Shown: positions 34,463-46,059 of the stretch, piece by piece
Layout: every line of letters begins with the position of its first letter
Numbering within the stretch: the first letter of the stretch is position 1
Assembly (NCBI GenBank): GCA_032716605.1
Contig: CM064560.1
Coordinates: 13,910,040-13,974,039, forward strand
DNA from: Paralithodes platypus
Lineage: Eukaryota > Arthropoda > Malacostraca > Decapoda > Lithodidae
DNA length: 64,000 nucleotides
Direction: 5' to 3'
Notes under the pieces: generated by a model
Seen by the model: only the letters and a program-made list of their open reading frames with translations
What the model was told of the DNA's origin: nothing
The model's database searches: none
Translations under genes and position numbers: made by a program

Positions 34463-35160
34463 CTAGACCCGCTGGCGCAGGGCCACACAGGTAAATTTTG
34501 GTTTATCCAAAGCCACCGACAGGTATCGCGTCATGAAAGTATGATTGAAAGCCCACAATTTAGTGTTTGCTATGTCATCAATTGAATAATTATGCAAAAA
34601 GCGTAAAGAGACTGCTCATTTTCTGATGTCGTGGGCCCTGCCCACTACACCAGGATTACTTTCATGAATTATATCTACGAGTAAAGAAGCCAAATTTCTT
34701 CTCGTGACGCGAATACCTGTAGGCTACTACTGACCCATAAGGCTCCCTGCTGTTGGGGCTGGGAAACCCTCATAAACTTTATTAAAGCCTGAACAGGGCA
34801 TAAGACATGGTGTGTATTCCCGCGTTCAAGCGCCGGGGCTGTAAACTCAGAAAAAACATGACCACTATGTTCGTTCTTGGCAACAAACGTGGGAGATGGA
34901 GCAATTTGTACATTCTCATAGAGTCTCCCAAACCTGAGGCAATTAGGTTCGTTGCTCATCGCCGCCAGCTCAGACACCCTGTTACCTGTGGCCAAAGCCA
35001 TAAGGAACACAACCTTCTTTAACAGTGAGTCAAAATCCGGCGCATGATTATACTTGCGCGAATGAAGCAAAGATAAAGCTTTGTCAAGTGACCAGGTAGG
35101 CATGAGCTGACGGGGTGGTGGGCGAAGCTTGAAACATGCACGCATGAACCCCTTCTCTCT
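34463..35160 (-). pseudogene. DIRS tyrosine recombinase, catalytic part
   Basis: Two minus-strand frames. The first (35145-34675) contains LMALATGNRVSELAAMS, where Arg is the first catalytic residue of tyrosine recombinases. The second, shifted frame (about 34700-34463) contains GRAHDIRK, the His-x-x-Arg box, and LWAFNHTFMTRYL, with the nucleophilic Tyr candidate. One frameshift near 34690 and one TGA just after HDIRK disrupt it. The enzyme would integrate circular element DNA. Its N-terminal part lies at 36950-37243, beyond the inserted CR1 LINE. Confidence 0.82.
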
Positions 35161-36950
35161 CCTATTCAGGTTGATAATTCAGATGTTCTAAGCAATATCA
35201 CCGTTACAGAGAGAGAAGTATTGAATTGTTTAGATAAACTCAAGGTAAATAAAACGCCTGGACCTGATACAATCTCGCCTAGAGTTCTAAAGGAAGCTAA
35301 GGATGAGCTCTCCAAACCACTGACATTACTATTCAATAAATCCTTGCAGTCTGGAACTATGCCTGATCAGTGAAAGATAGCCAACGTAACACCGATATTA
35401 AAAAAGGCAGCAAATCCCTACCCAGTAACTATCGTCCAATTAGCTTAACCTCAGTTGTATGTAAAATGCTAGAAACGGTCATAAGAGACAGACTCGTAAA
35501 TCACTTAGAGGAAAATAACATACTTAAAGATACTCAACACGGCTTTCGTAAAAAACGTTCCTGTTTAACAAACCTCTTAGACTTCTTCCACGATATCCTC
35601 AACCTCTACGATGAGAGTAAAGCTGTAGATATTATATACCTTGATTTTCAAAAGGCCTTTGACAAAGTTCCCCACAAACGTTTACTGCTAAAACTAAAAG
35701 CACATGGAATACAAGACAGTGTGTTGAAATGGATAGAAAATTGGCTCAGCGACAGAAAGCAAAGAGTAGTCATAAACGGTAAGGCATCTAAATGGACCAA
35801 TGTAAGTAGCGGGGTACCCCAGGGATCGGTACTAGGACCAATTCTCTTTCTAATTTACATCAACGACATAGATGAGGGTGTCACCTGTACAATCTCAAAA
35901 TTTGCTGACGATACAAAAATTGCAAATAGCGTACTCTCAAAAGAACAAGTTGACGATATGCAACACAATCTAGATAAATTGTCACATTGGGCCCAAATTT
36001 GGCAAATGAGTTTCAATGCGGATAAATGTAAAGTACTACATATCGGATACCTAAATGAGAAAGCAAACTATTCAATGAATGGCACTCAGCTTAAGAATGT
36101 AAACAGAGAAACCGATCTGGGAGTAACAATATCGAGTAACCTAAAACCGAGTCAACAATGTTCAGAAGTTGTTAAGAAGGCAAACAAAATAATTGGCTTT
36201 ATAGGCAGGTCATTTGAGCATAAATCCATAGATGTTATCCTAACCGTTTACAATTCCTTAGTCCGCCCTCTTCTGGAATACTGCGTTCAATGCTGGTGCC
36301 CTTATTACCAAAAAGACATAAACAAGCTAGAACGAGTTCAACGTAGAGTTACCAAAATGATACCTAGCCTAAAGAACAAACCATACAAAGAGCGTCTTAG
36401 AGAATTAAATCTATTTCCTTTAACCCAGCTCAGATTAAGAGGTGACTTAATTCAAGTGTTCAAAATCATCAAAGGCATCGACAATATGAACTGTAGTAAG
36501 TACTTCACTATCAACCAATCTAATTACACACGGGGAAACGGTTGCAAAATTATTGGTAAATCTTTTAACTCACACGAATCTAAGAATTTCTTCTTCAATC
36601 GAGTTGTCAACTTGTGGAATGGGCTTCCCCGAGACGTTATAGACTGCAGCACCGTTGATTCACTTAAACTCCGCGTAGACAAATATCTCGCATCAAACCC
36701 GCGACTGACTGCGTTTGTAAATGAATAACTTTATTTTATCCCCCCCCTCAGTTACTAACCGATCTGTCCCCTACTAACTTCCTAATCCTGCCACGGACAT
36801 TAGTTCCAGGGCAGTAGTTCCCTTTCCAATGTTCCCTTACCCACTCTAAACCACTGTTTGGACACTTGATCCTCAGTGTTTTGGAGGACAAGCAGCCTAG
36901 AAGGGTAACTAGATCTGTTGTTACTTGATTTCCTTTGTACTCCTTTGTAC
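35161..36950 (+). mobile_element. CR1-clade LINE, copy 2, inside the DIRS recombinase
   Basis: A 5'-truncated copy of the LINE at 15385-18058, on the opposite strand relative to DIRS. It starts at the INDNSDVLSNIT-equivalent of the RT ORF and ends with the 3' untranslated region and two tandem CTTTGTACTC decamers at about 36930-36950. DIRS recombinase sequence lies on both sides (ending near 35160 and resuming at about 36955), showing an insertion into that gene. No clear target duplication was found. Confidence 0.88.
35370..36728 (+). pseudogene. CR1 LINE reverse transcriptase, copy 2
   Basis: From SKSLPSNYRPISLTSV onward the frame matches copy 1 almost residue for residue, including DIIYLDFQKAFDKVPH, SSGVPQGSVLGP and SKFADDTKIAN. 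Upstream (35170-35370) the related sequence contains a stop (near PDQ) and a frameshift, so the N-terminal RT region is out of frame. The Met at 35370 is therefore not a natural start. Confidence 0.85.
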
Positions 36951-36954
36951 TCCT

Positions 36955-37243
36955 CCTCCTGCGGTATAGATAGCCCTGTTAGGTCAACAAAGGGAGTTCT
37001 AATAGCAGACAAATGATTCTTCAGTGTAACTACAGAAAGGCATTTTTGTTCAAACAAATAGTCCAAGTACTTGAAAACCAAAGCTACTGATGCGTCAGTT
37101 TGCGCCGTTTCTACTATCCAGGTTGTGAAAGACTTCCAATGCGATTGATATTGTCTCCTGGTAGACATAGTATACTGATTAAGGAGTTTATTAGTAACGC
37201 TCTCTCCATACGGAGTTAACCATTTGGCATTCCGAATGTCCAA
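36955..37243 (-). pseudogene. DIRS tyrosine recombinase, N-terminal SAM-like domain
   Basis: Encodes MSTRRQYQSHWKSFTTWI, FKYLDYLFEQKCLSVVTLKNHLSAI and RTPFVDLTGLSIPQEE, the core-binding domain that precedes the catalytic domain in phage-type tyrosine recombinases. Codons after about 36955 (36800-36950) are CR1 3' untranslated sequence, because the same bases occur at 15385-15535 beside CR1 copy 1. The gene was thus split by the CR1 insertion. Confidence 0.8.
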
Positions 37244-37680
37244 TAGGAAAAAGTCATTGAGGTCGTTAGGTTGCCAATTGTCTCAAAGTGGAAGTACGAG
37301 ATCAGGAGTGACACCGGGTTCTCGCACCACATTCTCAACTGGTGGTACCACACCTGAGCCGGCCAAAGAGGCGCGATCATTGAGACTAAGCCCCGGTAAC
37401 CCCGTAGTTTGTGAACTACCTGACACATGAGTGAAGCGTCTGGAGGCGGAAAATGGTAGATGGAATTCCACCTGTTCCAGTCCTCCAACAATGCGTCTGG
37501 ACCCCCCGCCGGGGTCATTTTCCGGCGGGTTAGGTAGAGGGGAAGCCTGTGGTTCTCCTCGGACGCGAATAGATCCACTTGTGGATGGTATGGCTCTGCA
37601 ATTATCTGGTTGAAGATGTTTTGCTTGATAGCCCATTCTACTTTGGTGCTCTGTCGCCAGGATCGTGTGTTTTGACAGTT
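37216..37680 (-). pseudogene. DIRS copy 2: region between RNase H and recombinase
   Basis: The frame holds STKVEWAIKQNIFNQII, equivalent to the last RNase H residues of copy 1 (21179), followed by HPQVDLFASEENHRLP, ALLEDWNRWNSIYHFPPP and MIAPLWPAQVWYHQLR. These blocks follow RNase H in DIRS elements. Together with 34463-37243 this gives the 3' half of a second DIRS element. The 5' boundary abuts a MITE core at about 37675. Confidence 0.75.
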
Positions 37681-37808
37681 TATTCTGGCTATCATTAAAC
37701 AATGTCCCAAGATTTTTGGTAATGAAATGGATAAAGATAATCTCAATTGACCTCTGACTTCCATACACCCTTCCTAATCTGAAATCAATCGTCTAATAAT
37801 AGCCAGAA
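37675..37808. repeat. TTAA MITE core, degraded
   Basis: TTCTGGCTATCATTAAACAAT and CTTCCTAATCTGAAATCAATCGTCTAATAATAGCCAGAA are the outer core motifs in inverted orientation. The termini are missing. It lies at the junction between DIRS copy 2 and the next LINE. Confidence 0.6.
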
Positions 37809-37820
37809 AGCAGAGAATAA

Positions 37821-38378
37821 ATGCAGCATCTTATCTTGAAAAAGCTTAAGGGATCCCACCTCGCTTTTTTCTCTTTCTCTCCCTCTCTCTTTGCCTTTAT
37901 CCATTATATTACATTCTATTCTATTACACCGTACCAATGCAGTAAAGAGACTTACAGTTTGTTCATAATTATACAATCCTGCTTCAAATGTTACAAGCTG
38001 GAAGATCATACTCAACATAATTGCACTCAGACCGAGCAATTATGTTCAGAATGCGCAGAAACTGGTCATGATTATACAAATTGCCCAATTAACTTCAAAT
38101 CATGCCTAAATTGCCAAAGAGAAGGACGTGATGAAATCAATCACAGGACACTAGCCTTGGCAGGTCCAATCAGAAGGGCACTTAATAAGGAAAAAAGAGA
38201 AGATAAGGAACAAGAGGAAAACTTAAAGAACAAGACTATTGCTGATGTAGTGAAAGATACAATCAGAATAACTCAAGAAAAAGCAACAACTATCAGTTTG
38301 TCAAATATCACTAACACACACATTCTGATGAGTATCCTACATGCTCATGTCCTGAATTTGCAGATGCCTGGGGCATAA
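37821..38378 (+). pseudogene. LINE ORF1 (gag-like) with three zinc knuckles
   Basis: The frame includes CFKCYKLEDHTQHNC, CSECAETGHDYTNC and CLNCQREGRDEINH, three CCHC-type knuckles as found in ORF1 of I/jockey/Nimb-type LINEs, where they bind RNA. The third knuckle ends in His instead of Cys within the visible window. The C terminus is Lys/Glu-rich. The natural start is uncertain, since residues before the knuckles look like a pyrimidine-rich 5' leader (37858-37900). It is followed on the same strand by endonuclease and RT pieces of the same AT-rich element. Confidence 0.75.
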
Positions 38379-38525
38379 TTATGGTAAGTAACTTAACTTA
38401 ATGCTGAAGAAGAAGAATATTCCTAGCATGTGGTTTCCTAGTAACCCCGACTCTCGAAAGGTACTAGGTGCAGAGTATGAGGGAAGCAAGAGAGAGAACA
38501 TAATGGATGACAAAATTGAAGATAG

Positions 38526-38560
<35 letters not shown>

Positions 38561-38732
38561 ACGATGATACCACCATCAGATATGTGACAAGAACTAAAAA
38601 AGCAAAAATACAGACTAAAAGCAGAAGATATTGGACTCGTTCTACTAGTAGGTGATAAAGGATATATAACAACGGGTGAAATAAAGCATAGAAACATCAT
38701 GAAAGGTTTCCTTGGTAATCAGATATAATGCC

Positions 38733-38890
38733 AATATTCTGATCCAAGTTATAAGCCTGGTGACATACAAGTAAAACTAAATGGCAATATTCTGATCCAA
38801 GTTATAAGCCTGGTGACATACAAGTAAAACTAAATGGCAATATTCTGATCCAAGTTATAAGCCTGGTGACATACAAGTAAAACTAAATCA
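38733..38890. repeat. 53-bp tandem triplication
   Basis: Three near-identical copies beginning CAATATTCTGATCCAAGTTA, inside the decayed LINE between ORF1 and the endonuclease. Confidence 0.9.
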
Positions 38891-39031
38891 TAACAGTATA
38901 AGAATAGTAAAAGCTACCTTCAAGAAAATAGAGCAAAGTGTATTCCAAAAAGTAAGAAATGGTTTTTATGAACGGACTCCACCTATACATCAACCAAAAG
39001 AGAAAAGAATGTAAAAGTAAAATATTAAACT

Positions 39032-39696
39032 ATGGCAATAATAATGAACTTAATTAAGATAGTACAACACAATGTCAGACATTGGGTTAATAATAAGAAT
39101 AACTTAACAAATACTTATTTAACAATTGACCCAGATATTATCTTGATTAGTAGCCATGGAGTTAAAGACAATGAGAAGATAAAAATATTTAATTATACAG
39201 TGTACCAGTCAAACAAATCTAATGAAATTAATGATGGAGTCGCGATTGCAATAACAAATAATATCAAAAATAATATCAAACATAGAATAATATATAATTT
39301 TACTAGCGTATGCTTAGCAATAAAAATAAATACAACCTTGGGAGAGATAGTAATTTCAACCGAGTAGAGCATATTTGCCTAATAATGATATCATACAATT
39401 ATAGACAGCCAACTTACATAATTGGCGATTTTAACTTAACCCATACATCTTTTGGTAATACATCAAGTAATAATGTTGGAAGAACCTTGTTAACTCATAA
39501 TAATGGTAGTTTAATGCATTTAGGGCCTTACTTTCGTACATTTAGTGGTTTACAATTTTGTTCTAATCCGGACAAAATATTTGTAAATAGAAATGCACAT
39601 TTATATTATTATATGGAGCAGGGTCCATTAACTTCTAGTGACCATTTACTAATAATTATGAAACTTTCAACATCGCCTATTCAGATACCAATGTAA
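39032..39696 (+). pseudogene. LINE endonuclease, two frames
   Basis: The first frame (39032-39367) starts with LIKIVQHNVRHW, where Asn is the metal-binding residue, and DPDIILISSHGV (the usual Glu of the ET motif appears as His-Gly). The second (39310-39696) has TYIIGDFNLTHTSFG and LTSSDHLLIIM, the catalytic Asp/Asn and Asp-His blocks. A frameshift joins the two. It would nick target DNA; the missing Glu argues that this copy is dead. Confidence 0.75.
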
Positions 39697-39699
39697 GCT

Positions 39700-40926
39700 A
39701 TGTTTTCCTAAACCAGGAAGAGATCCAACACAGGTAACATCCTACAGGCCAACAACATTACTAGAAATATTAGGAAAGTTATGGGAAAGGATCTTGAACA
39801 ATAGACTAACTCAACTATTAGAAGACAGATTTAACCCTAGACAACATGGTTTTAGGAAAAAATGTGGCACACAAACAGCTATAGCAATAATTACAGAAAT
39901 AATATCTAAAGCAAAATCAAGAAACGATCAAGTAACGCTGGTGCTAAGGGATGTGTCAATGGCCTTTGACAAAGTTTGGCATAATGGACTTCAATATAAA
40001 TTACTACAACTAAACTTGCCAACATATCTAGAAAGAATACTATGTAACTATTTAGATAACAGATATGCTCAAATCAATATACAGAACTTTTTAGGACCTA
40101 GATTTCCACTTCTAAGTGGGGTACCACAGGGCGGGTGTTATCACCAACGTTGTATGCAATGTTTACACTAGATATCCCCCCACCTACACAACATAGTGAA
40201 CATGTAATATTTGCTGACGACATCACTCAAATTATAATGACTCCAGGTAAATAAACAAATAGAGCAGTTATTTATATAAAGAGAAACATTGAATCAATAA
40301 ATAATTATGAAAAATTATGGAAAATTCGCACAATCATAACAATATATTCAGTGATAGCATTAAATCGTTATAGATATCCATCACTGGTAATCAACAATAA
40401 TATATTACCATACAAAAATCAAGGTATTATTTTAGGGCTCAAAATTAGAAAAGGCGGATATGGAAGTTTTATAAACGACAAGGTTAATAGAACAAGACAG
40501 ATATTAAATAAGTTGTCTATATTACATAATACCTCAACTAAAACAAAAGAAAAACTATACAAAACGTTAATTCGACCTATTTTAATTTATCCCCCTTGCC
40601 CTTTGAACACCTGAAGGAAAACACATATAAAAAAGTTAAAAGTAATACAAAATATTTGTTTACGATTTACCCACAATGTAAGATATCCAAATCTTATAAC
40701 TAATGAAAGCTTACATTTGCTTTCCAATATACCTGCTATAAATGTATTGTTACAAAATTACGCAAAGGATGTATGGAGTACTATTGAAGACATTGATATA
40801 TATACCGGTAATCAAACCTATTATATTCAAAGTAATCCTGATCTTGAAGTAAAGATTCTGTACACATTTAGAAGCGGAAAAGAGTTAATTAATCAACAGT
40901 CAGAACCAATTTATACTTATCATTAA
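39700..40926 (+). pseudogene. LINE reverse transcriptase, fragmented
   Basis: Pieces in order: PTTLLEILGKLWERIL, PRQHGFRKKCGTQTAIA, LVLRDVSMAFDKVWH (catalytic Asp), LLSGVPQGG, a FADDITQI block near 40210 (in another frame), and the C-terminal region (40351-40926) with RTRQILNKLSILHN and LIRPILIYPPCP. At least three frame changes and stops are present. Similar in order to I/Nimb-type RT. Confidence 0.78.
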
Positions 40927-41026
40927 GTAAATTAATTACGGAATAGGTTTGATTCTTGTTACTTAATAAAAGCATACAAAAAATACAAAAACAAATAACA
41001 ACGGTTTTGTATATACAGTATATACA

Positions 41027-41089
<63 letters not shown>

Positions 41090-41388
41090 CATTCAATTCA
41101 AAGTTATGTATATGAAGACAATGGGTTTGTCTGTAAGCAGGGCGAAGGCACTGTTACAGATGGGAACTTATGTTTTCTTAACATAGAATATTATTATCTT
41201 TATTTTATGATGATGTAGAGTAATATACATTTTAATTTGGTCAAAAATACAAAATAGTTAAACAAATGCACTCATTAACTTACGATTTATTTAACAAATA
41301 TAGTATAATTATAAGTATTAACAAAACTAATATTAAGAAATAGTTAATCTGATAATATATCTGCGTTTATATACCAACGTGCAACATG
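40927..41388. other. AT microsatellite and unique DNA
   Basis: A TATACAG/(AT)n run lies at about 41010-41080. The remainder is AT-rich with no gene seen. Confidence 0.7.
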
Positions 41389-42186
41389 GGTAATGACTCT
41401 ATAAGGTCGTTAGTTGGTTATATATGGTAGGGTTGATTGCTGGACTATAATGACTCTATAAGGTCGTTAGTTGGTTATATGGTAGGGTTGATTGCTGGAC
41501 TATAATGACTCTATAAGGTCGTTAGTTGGTTATATATGGTAGGGTTGATTGCTGGACTATAATGACTCTATAAGGTCGTTAGTTGGTTATATATGGTAGG
41601 GTTGATTGCTGGACTATAATGACTCTATAAGGTCGTTAGTTGGTTATATATGGTAGGGTTGATTGCTGGACTATAATGACTCTATAAGGTCGTTAGTTGG
41701 TTATATATGGTAGGGTTGATTGCTGGACTATAATGACTCTATAAGGTCGTTAGTTGGTTATATATGGTAGGGTTGATTGCTGGACTATAATGACTCTATA
41801 AGGTCGTTAGTTGGTTATATATGGTAGGGTTGATTGCTGGACTATAATGACTCTATAAGGTCGTTAGTTGGTTATATATGGTAGGGTTGATTGCTGGACT
41901 ATAATGACTCTATAAGGTCGTTAGTTGGTTATATATGGTAGGGTTGATTGCTGGACTATAATGACTCTATAAGGTCGTTAGTTGGTATATATGGTAGGGT
42001 TGATTGCTGGACTATAATGACTCTATAAGGTCGTTAGTTGGTTATATATGGTAGGGTTGATTGCTGGACTATAATGACTCTATAAGGTCGTTAGTTGGTT
42101 ATATATGGTAGGGTTGATTGCTGGACTATAATGACTCTATAAGGTCGTTAGTTGGTTATATATGGTAGGGTTGATTGCTGGACTAG
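41389..42186. repeat. 57-bp satellite array
   Basis: About 14 nearly identical copies of a 57-bp unit containing TGACTCTATAAGGTCGTTAG and GGTAGGGTTGATTGCTGG. One copy is 2 bp shorter near 41480, and another lacks one base near 41985. The very low divergence implies recent amplification. Confidence 0.95.
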
Positions 42187-42288
42187 TTCGTCTACATGTG
42201 CAGTGTGGAAGTAGGTGCTTACATGCTCGTGGAACAGTAATCAACACAACTTTATGATTAAGAACAGTTAATTATCAATAATTTACCA

Positions 42289-42328
<40 letters not shown>

Positions 42329-42554
42329 CAGGGTGTGTAATAAAGGTCACATGGTTATATATATCTGAGGAATGCAGATAGGATTGAAGTTAAAAAGAGT
42401 AGCAACATAAATAAAAAACAAATATGCTTATATTTCAGCATCAAATATAGGATGATGTTATTTGATATATTATATATTTGTCATATTAAGCAATGCTGAA
42501 GAGAGTATATATGTGATACATAAAGATATATATATATATATATTTGTTTCTATA
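42187..42554. other. No gene seen; AT microsatellites
   Basis: AT runs at about 42293-42324 and 42530-42543 in otherwise unique AT-rich DNA. Confidence 0.7.
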
Positions 42555-42902
42555 TTCCAACTACTCCCTCTCGGGCAAAGGCTGAGAGCCTGCACATTCA
42601 CCGCTCAACACGGTGAAGCCTGTGAGGTCTTGTTCTAGCCTAGGAAGTGAGACAAGTGAAGCACGAGCTACAACCAGCCCTCGCCAACCTGCCATCGCAG
42701 ACACGCGGCTCTTGGTTGCCCACTCTGGCTTGAAGCAGTCCCACTTGTGAGGCTGCTTCGCCTTTATGCTTCACTGTCTCACTTCCTAGACTCGGACCCT
42801 CACTCTCAGAATGCCACCTATTGAGCAATTAACTCACTAGGCATTGCCCCCCCTGTAGCATATTTTGAATATGGGAATATTCATACACTGCTATTTAATC
42901 AG
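42555..42902 (-). mobile_element. SINE body, copy 2 (5'-truncated)
   Basis: The minus strand reads from GATTAAATAGCAGTGTATG through ATATTCAAAATATGCTA, GAGGGTCCGAGTCTAGG and CTCTCAGCCTTTGCCCGAGAGGGAG, matching the SINE at 61601-62150 in order along its whole body. The tRNA-like head is absent. Its 5' end stops exactly where the LINE leader at 42903 starts. Confidence 0.82.
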
Positions 42903-43706
42903 GGCCCCCATGCCACATGACTCGTTGCCGGCGTTTGGGGGCTTACAGGGTGGTAGGTGGAGCGGCCAAGGTTCTTGACTGCTCCCCCTATCACCTCCAA
43001 CTAATTTTGTATGTCCTTTTCTTTCTCCTCCTTTCTAGTTTTCGCTTTTCCATCTTCCGCTTTCTCCTGACGGAGCTGACAGAGGTCGGTCTCCCATCCT
43101 TGTGCTTTTGTGGTCCCGTCCCTCCCTTTCCTTCTAGTTGACTTCCCTGTTTGTTTTCTACCTGTTTCTTTAACTGATTCGGAGATTATAGTTTCCTTGG
43201 GGTTTCACCTTGGTGTTTCTGATCACTGCTAAGTTGGCAGAGTCCACCTGGTAACAGGTGCTGCCGGCGAGGCTCAGAGCTTGAGGATGATCACTATAGG
43301 GTTGCTTTGGGGTTTCTGACTCCTCTCTCTCTTCCCAGTGAGTGTGACAGGTGACTACGCTGGCCCCATTCTTCATGGGACAAATGCCCGGGTTGTACAA
43401 GGTCCCTAGCTCAAAACCGAGGCCTGTCCCATTTCAATTGACCACATTCTGGGTTTCGGGGCCCTGCGGAGGTCTTTCTCCCTTTTATTGCCTGGGGCAC
43501 CTGGTAACCACAGTAGCTTCTTCCATGTGTTTCTCCTTTGTTCTTTATATGGTGACAACTTATGCTTTTTTCACTGTTCTTCCCTGTTCATTTCTTCTGC
43601 TTTGGAGGTTCCGCTGAGTGAGCCCCTTGTGGCATGCAGCCTGCCACTAGGGGCTACGGTGATTGGCTGTCAGTCCGATTAGCCACGGGAGCACGGTGAG
43701 TCGGAG

Positions 43707-45800
43707 ATGGTTTTGGGTGCTCTCGACCTGCCTGCTGAAGTGTCCCTCGATTGGCACTCATCCCTCTCGTTCACCACTATTCCAAGTCTATCTACACCCT
43801 TTCCGTCCTCTTTGCGTCCTTCTCCAATCTCTACTACCCAGACTTTACTCTCCTCTCCTGTTGTCGTTTCTGTTTCTTCATCTTCTTCCTCTTCACCCTC
43901 TATCACTGTCACCCTTGACCCTTTTCTGCCTTCCCTCCCTTGTTCTCTTTCCTCTTCTTTTCCAGTTTCTTCCTCTTCTCGTCCTCGCTCTTTGCACCTT
44001 CTTCCTTTACTAAGTTTTTCTCCATCCCTTCCTCTGCTCCTCTGGCCGGTGATGACCTCCTCTTCCATCTGCGTCTCCTTCAGCAGGTGGGAAAGGACGT
44101 CACCTTCCACTCCCGCCATGATGACTCCCGACTTGTTACCGTCCAAGCCGAACGTCAGGCTACAGCTATGTCTTCATTCGTTGATTGTTCTTGCAACTCC
44201 ATACCAGCTCATAAAGACCACCGACTCAACTCCTGTACAGGGACTGTCCTGATCCCCGCTTCCATACATCTAGGGGTCGTCAATTCGCGGATTGCGCCGA
44301 CCTAGTCAAGAACATCATTCTTGCTCAAGACCACAAGGTGGTTAGTGTGGTCTGTTACACTATCCCTCCTCGCAACCATCGCCGCAATCCCGCAAACATT
44401 GCCAAGATCTCTTTTGATGGCCTTTCCCTTCCTCCCCACGTTATGGTCAGTGGTACTCGCCTTCCCGTGACCGAGTCTCTTCCTCGTCCCCTCCAGTGTC
44501 GCAGTTGCTGGCGTTTCGGCCACCCAGCGAAGTACTGTCGTACGTCCGCTGAGTGCCCTCGTTGCACGCGCTGTGCGCAGTCGAGCCATACCGTTGGTGA
44601 ATGCCAGTCTACACCCCAGTTCTGACTTAATTGTCGTGGATCTCATTCGGCCGACTCTAGAAATTGACCCATTTATCTGTTTGAGTCTGAAGTTGCTGTC
44701 ATCAAAGCAAGACAAGGCCTCACGCTTACTGCGGCTCGTCAAGAGGCTCGTCGCTTAGGCTTTACCCCTCAATAATTTTCTAAGATTCTGTCTCCACCCT
44801 CCTCTTCTTCCCCTCCCTCTACCACACCCCCTTCTTCTTCAGTTTCCTCAGTTCCTCCCCCCTCCTCCGCTTCCTCCGTCCCCCATTTCGCTCCCCCTGT
44901 CACACTGGTTTAGTCGTCTGCCTCTATTCCTTCTCCCAATTTTTCTTCCAGGCTTTCTCCTTCTACTACTTTTTCTTCCTCTTCTGTCTCCTCCGTTTTT
45001 GCTACCGTCTCTTCCTCTTCTTTGCCTTTGTCTAACTCTTTCTCTGTTCTAGATTCTTCTACTCCTACTTCTGCCCCTTCTTCTAGCTCTCTTCCTCGTT
45101 CCTCCTCTTCTGGTCTCCCTCCACGTTCTCAGCGTTCCAAGCTTCCCCCCGATCTTTGTCGTCTTCCTCTTCTAGTCCCTCCAAATTACCTCCTCGCTCT
45201 AAACTTCCCATCTCCTCTATCAAACGGGTTCCTGCGCTCCGTTCTTCCTCTTCTAAACGTAGGGGTGGTCTCCGTGGTGTGCGGAGCCCGATTCCCTGTG
45301 GGAAGAAGAAGAAGCCTCCTCCTTCTCCCTCTTCTTCCCTTTCTCCTCCCTTCGTCCAGTCTCCTTCTCCTCCTGTCACTGTCCCTAGATTTCTCCTACG
45401 AGACCTTACCCAAAATTGATGAATTTATCCGTTCTTCTCACCTACCGCCTTCAACCGTTCATGCCGAAGTTCATCCTATCTCCTCTTCTCTCCCCCCTAC
45501 CCATTCTCCCGCCCTCCCTTACTCTGTCCACTCCCCCTTCTGACCCTCCTGTACCTCCTCCTGACCCTCCTCCCTCCTCCTCTTCCCACCCGTCCTCTGT
45601 CCTTCCGACCCTTCTCCTTCTTCTCCTTCTCTTTCTCTGTCAGACCTACCTATGCTTCCCGGTTTCTATTCTTCCCCTTCAGCGCCTTTTCATCCTCCTT
45701 CCCTTCCCATTCCTGCCATTATTTCCCATCGTTAACCCCTCTTGTATACAATATATTTTCCATCCACGGTGTTTACTGTATTTTGGAAATCTGTGTTGTA
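43707..45800 (+). pseudogene. LINE ORF1 (gag-like), frameshifted
   Basis: A Ser/Pro-rich N-terminal frame (43707-44050) passes to a structured region in another frame (AGDDLLFHLRLLQQVGKD, LVTVQAERQAT, CTGTVLIPAS). A third frame (44338-44625) follows with VVSVVCYTIPPRNHRRNPANIAKISFDG and knuckles CRSCWRFGHPAKYC and CPRCTRCAQSSHTVGEC. A long Ser/Pro/Leu-rich tail fills 44780-45800. This matches ORF1 of I/jockey/Nimb LINEs, which bind element RNA. Several frame changes and stops make it nonfunctional. Confidence 0.75.
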
Positions 45801-46059
45801 TATAGTGTATATATTTTCTTCTCATTTGTGTGTGTATTTTTTTGATGTATTCAATTTTTTCCCTTTCTTTGTTTTCTTCTATTTTTTTGTTACTTTCTTC
45901 TATTTTTTGTTTTAGTTTTGTTTTTATTTTTCCTCCCGAGTTACTCTTTAGTCCTGTGTGTATTTGTTCCGCCTCTCTGATATATTTGTATATATCTGGT
46001 TCATTCTCTCTTTTAAAGCTTCTTTTCTCGTTGTACTTTCTTTTTTAGTAATTTTTAGT

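Larger units (their letters stand above)
37850..40926 (+). mobile_element. AT-rich I/Nimb-like LINE, decayed
   Basis: Order on the plus strand: ORF1 with zinc knuckles (37.8-38.4 kb), endonuclease (39.0-39.7 kb) and RT with C-terminal region (39.7-40.9 kb). All parts contain stops or frame changes. Base composition is much more AT-rich than the LINE at 42903. An A-run at about 38529-38559 and a 53-bp triplication at about 38733-38890 interrupt the spacer. The element abuts an AT microsatellite at 41020-41080. Confidence 0.8.

Noticed and set aside
36800..36950. C-terminal 50 codons of the recombinase-like ORF on the minus strand
   Set aside because: The same bases occur next to the other CR1 copy (15385-15535), so they are CR1 3' untranslated sequence, not recombinase.
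41389..42186. Regular direct repeats that could be taken for a CRISPR array
   Set aside because: The 57-bp copies are contiguous with no variable spacers; this is a satellite in a eukaryotic genome. The same applies to the 93-bp, 70-bp and 86-bp arrays.
43679..45540. Minus-strand Glu/Lys/Arg-rich ORFs
   Set aside because: They are antisense to the Ser/Pro-rich LINE ORF1 and reflect its pyrimidine-rich composition.
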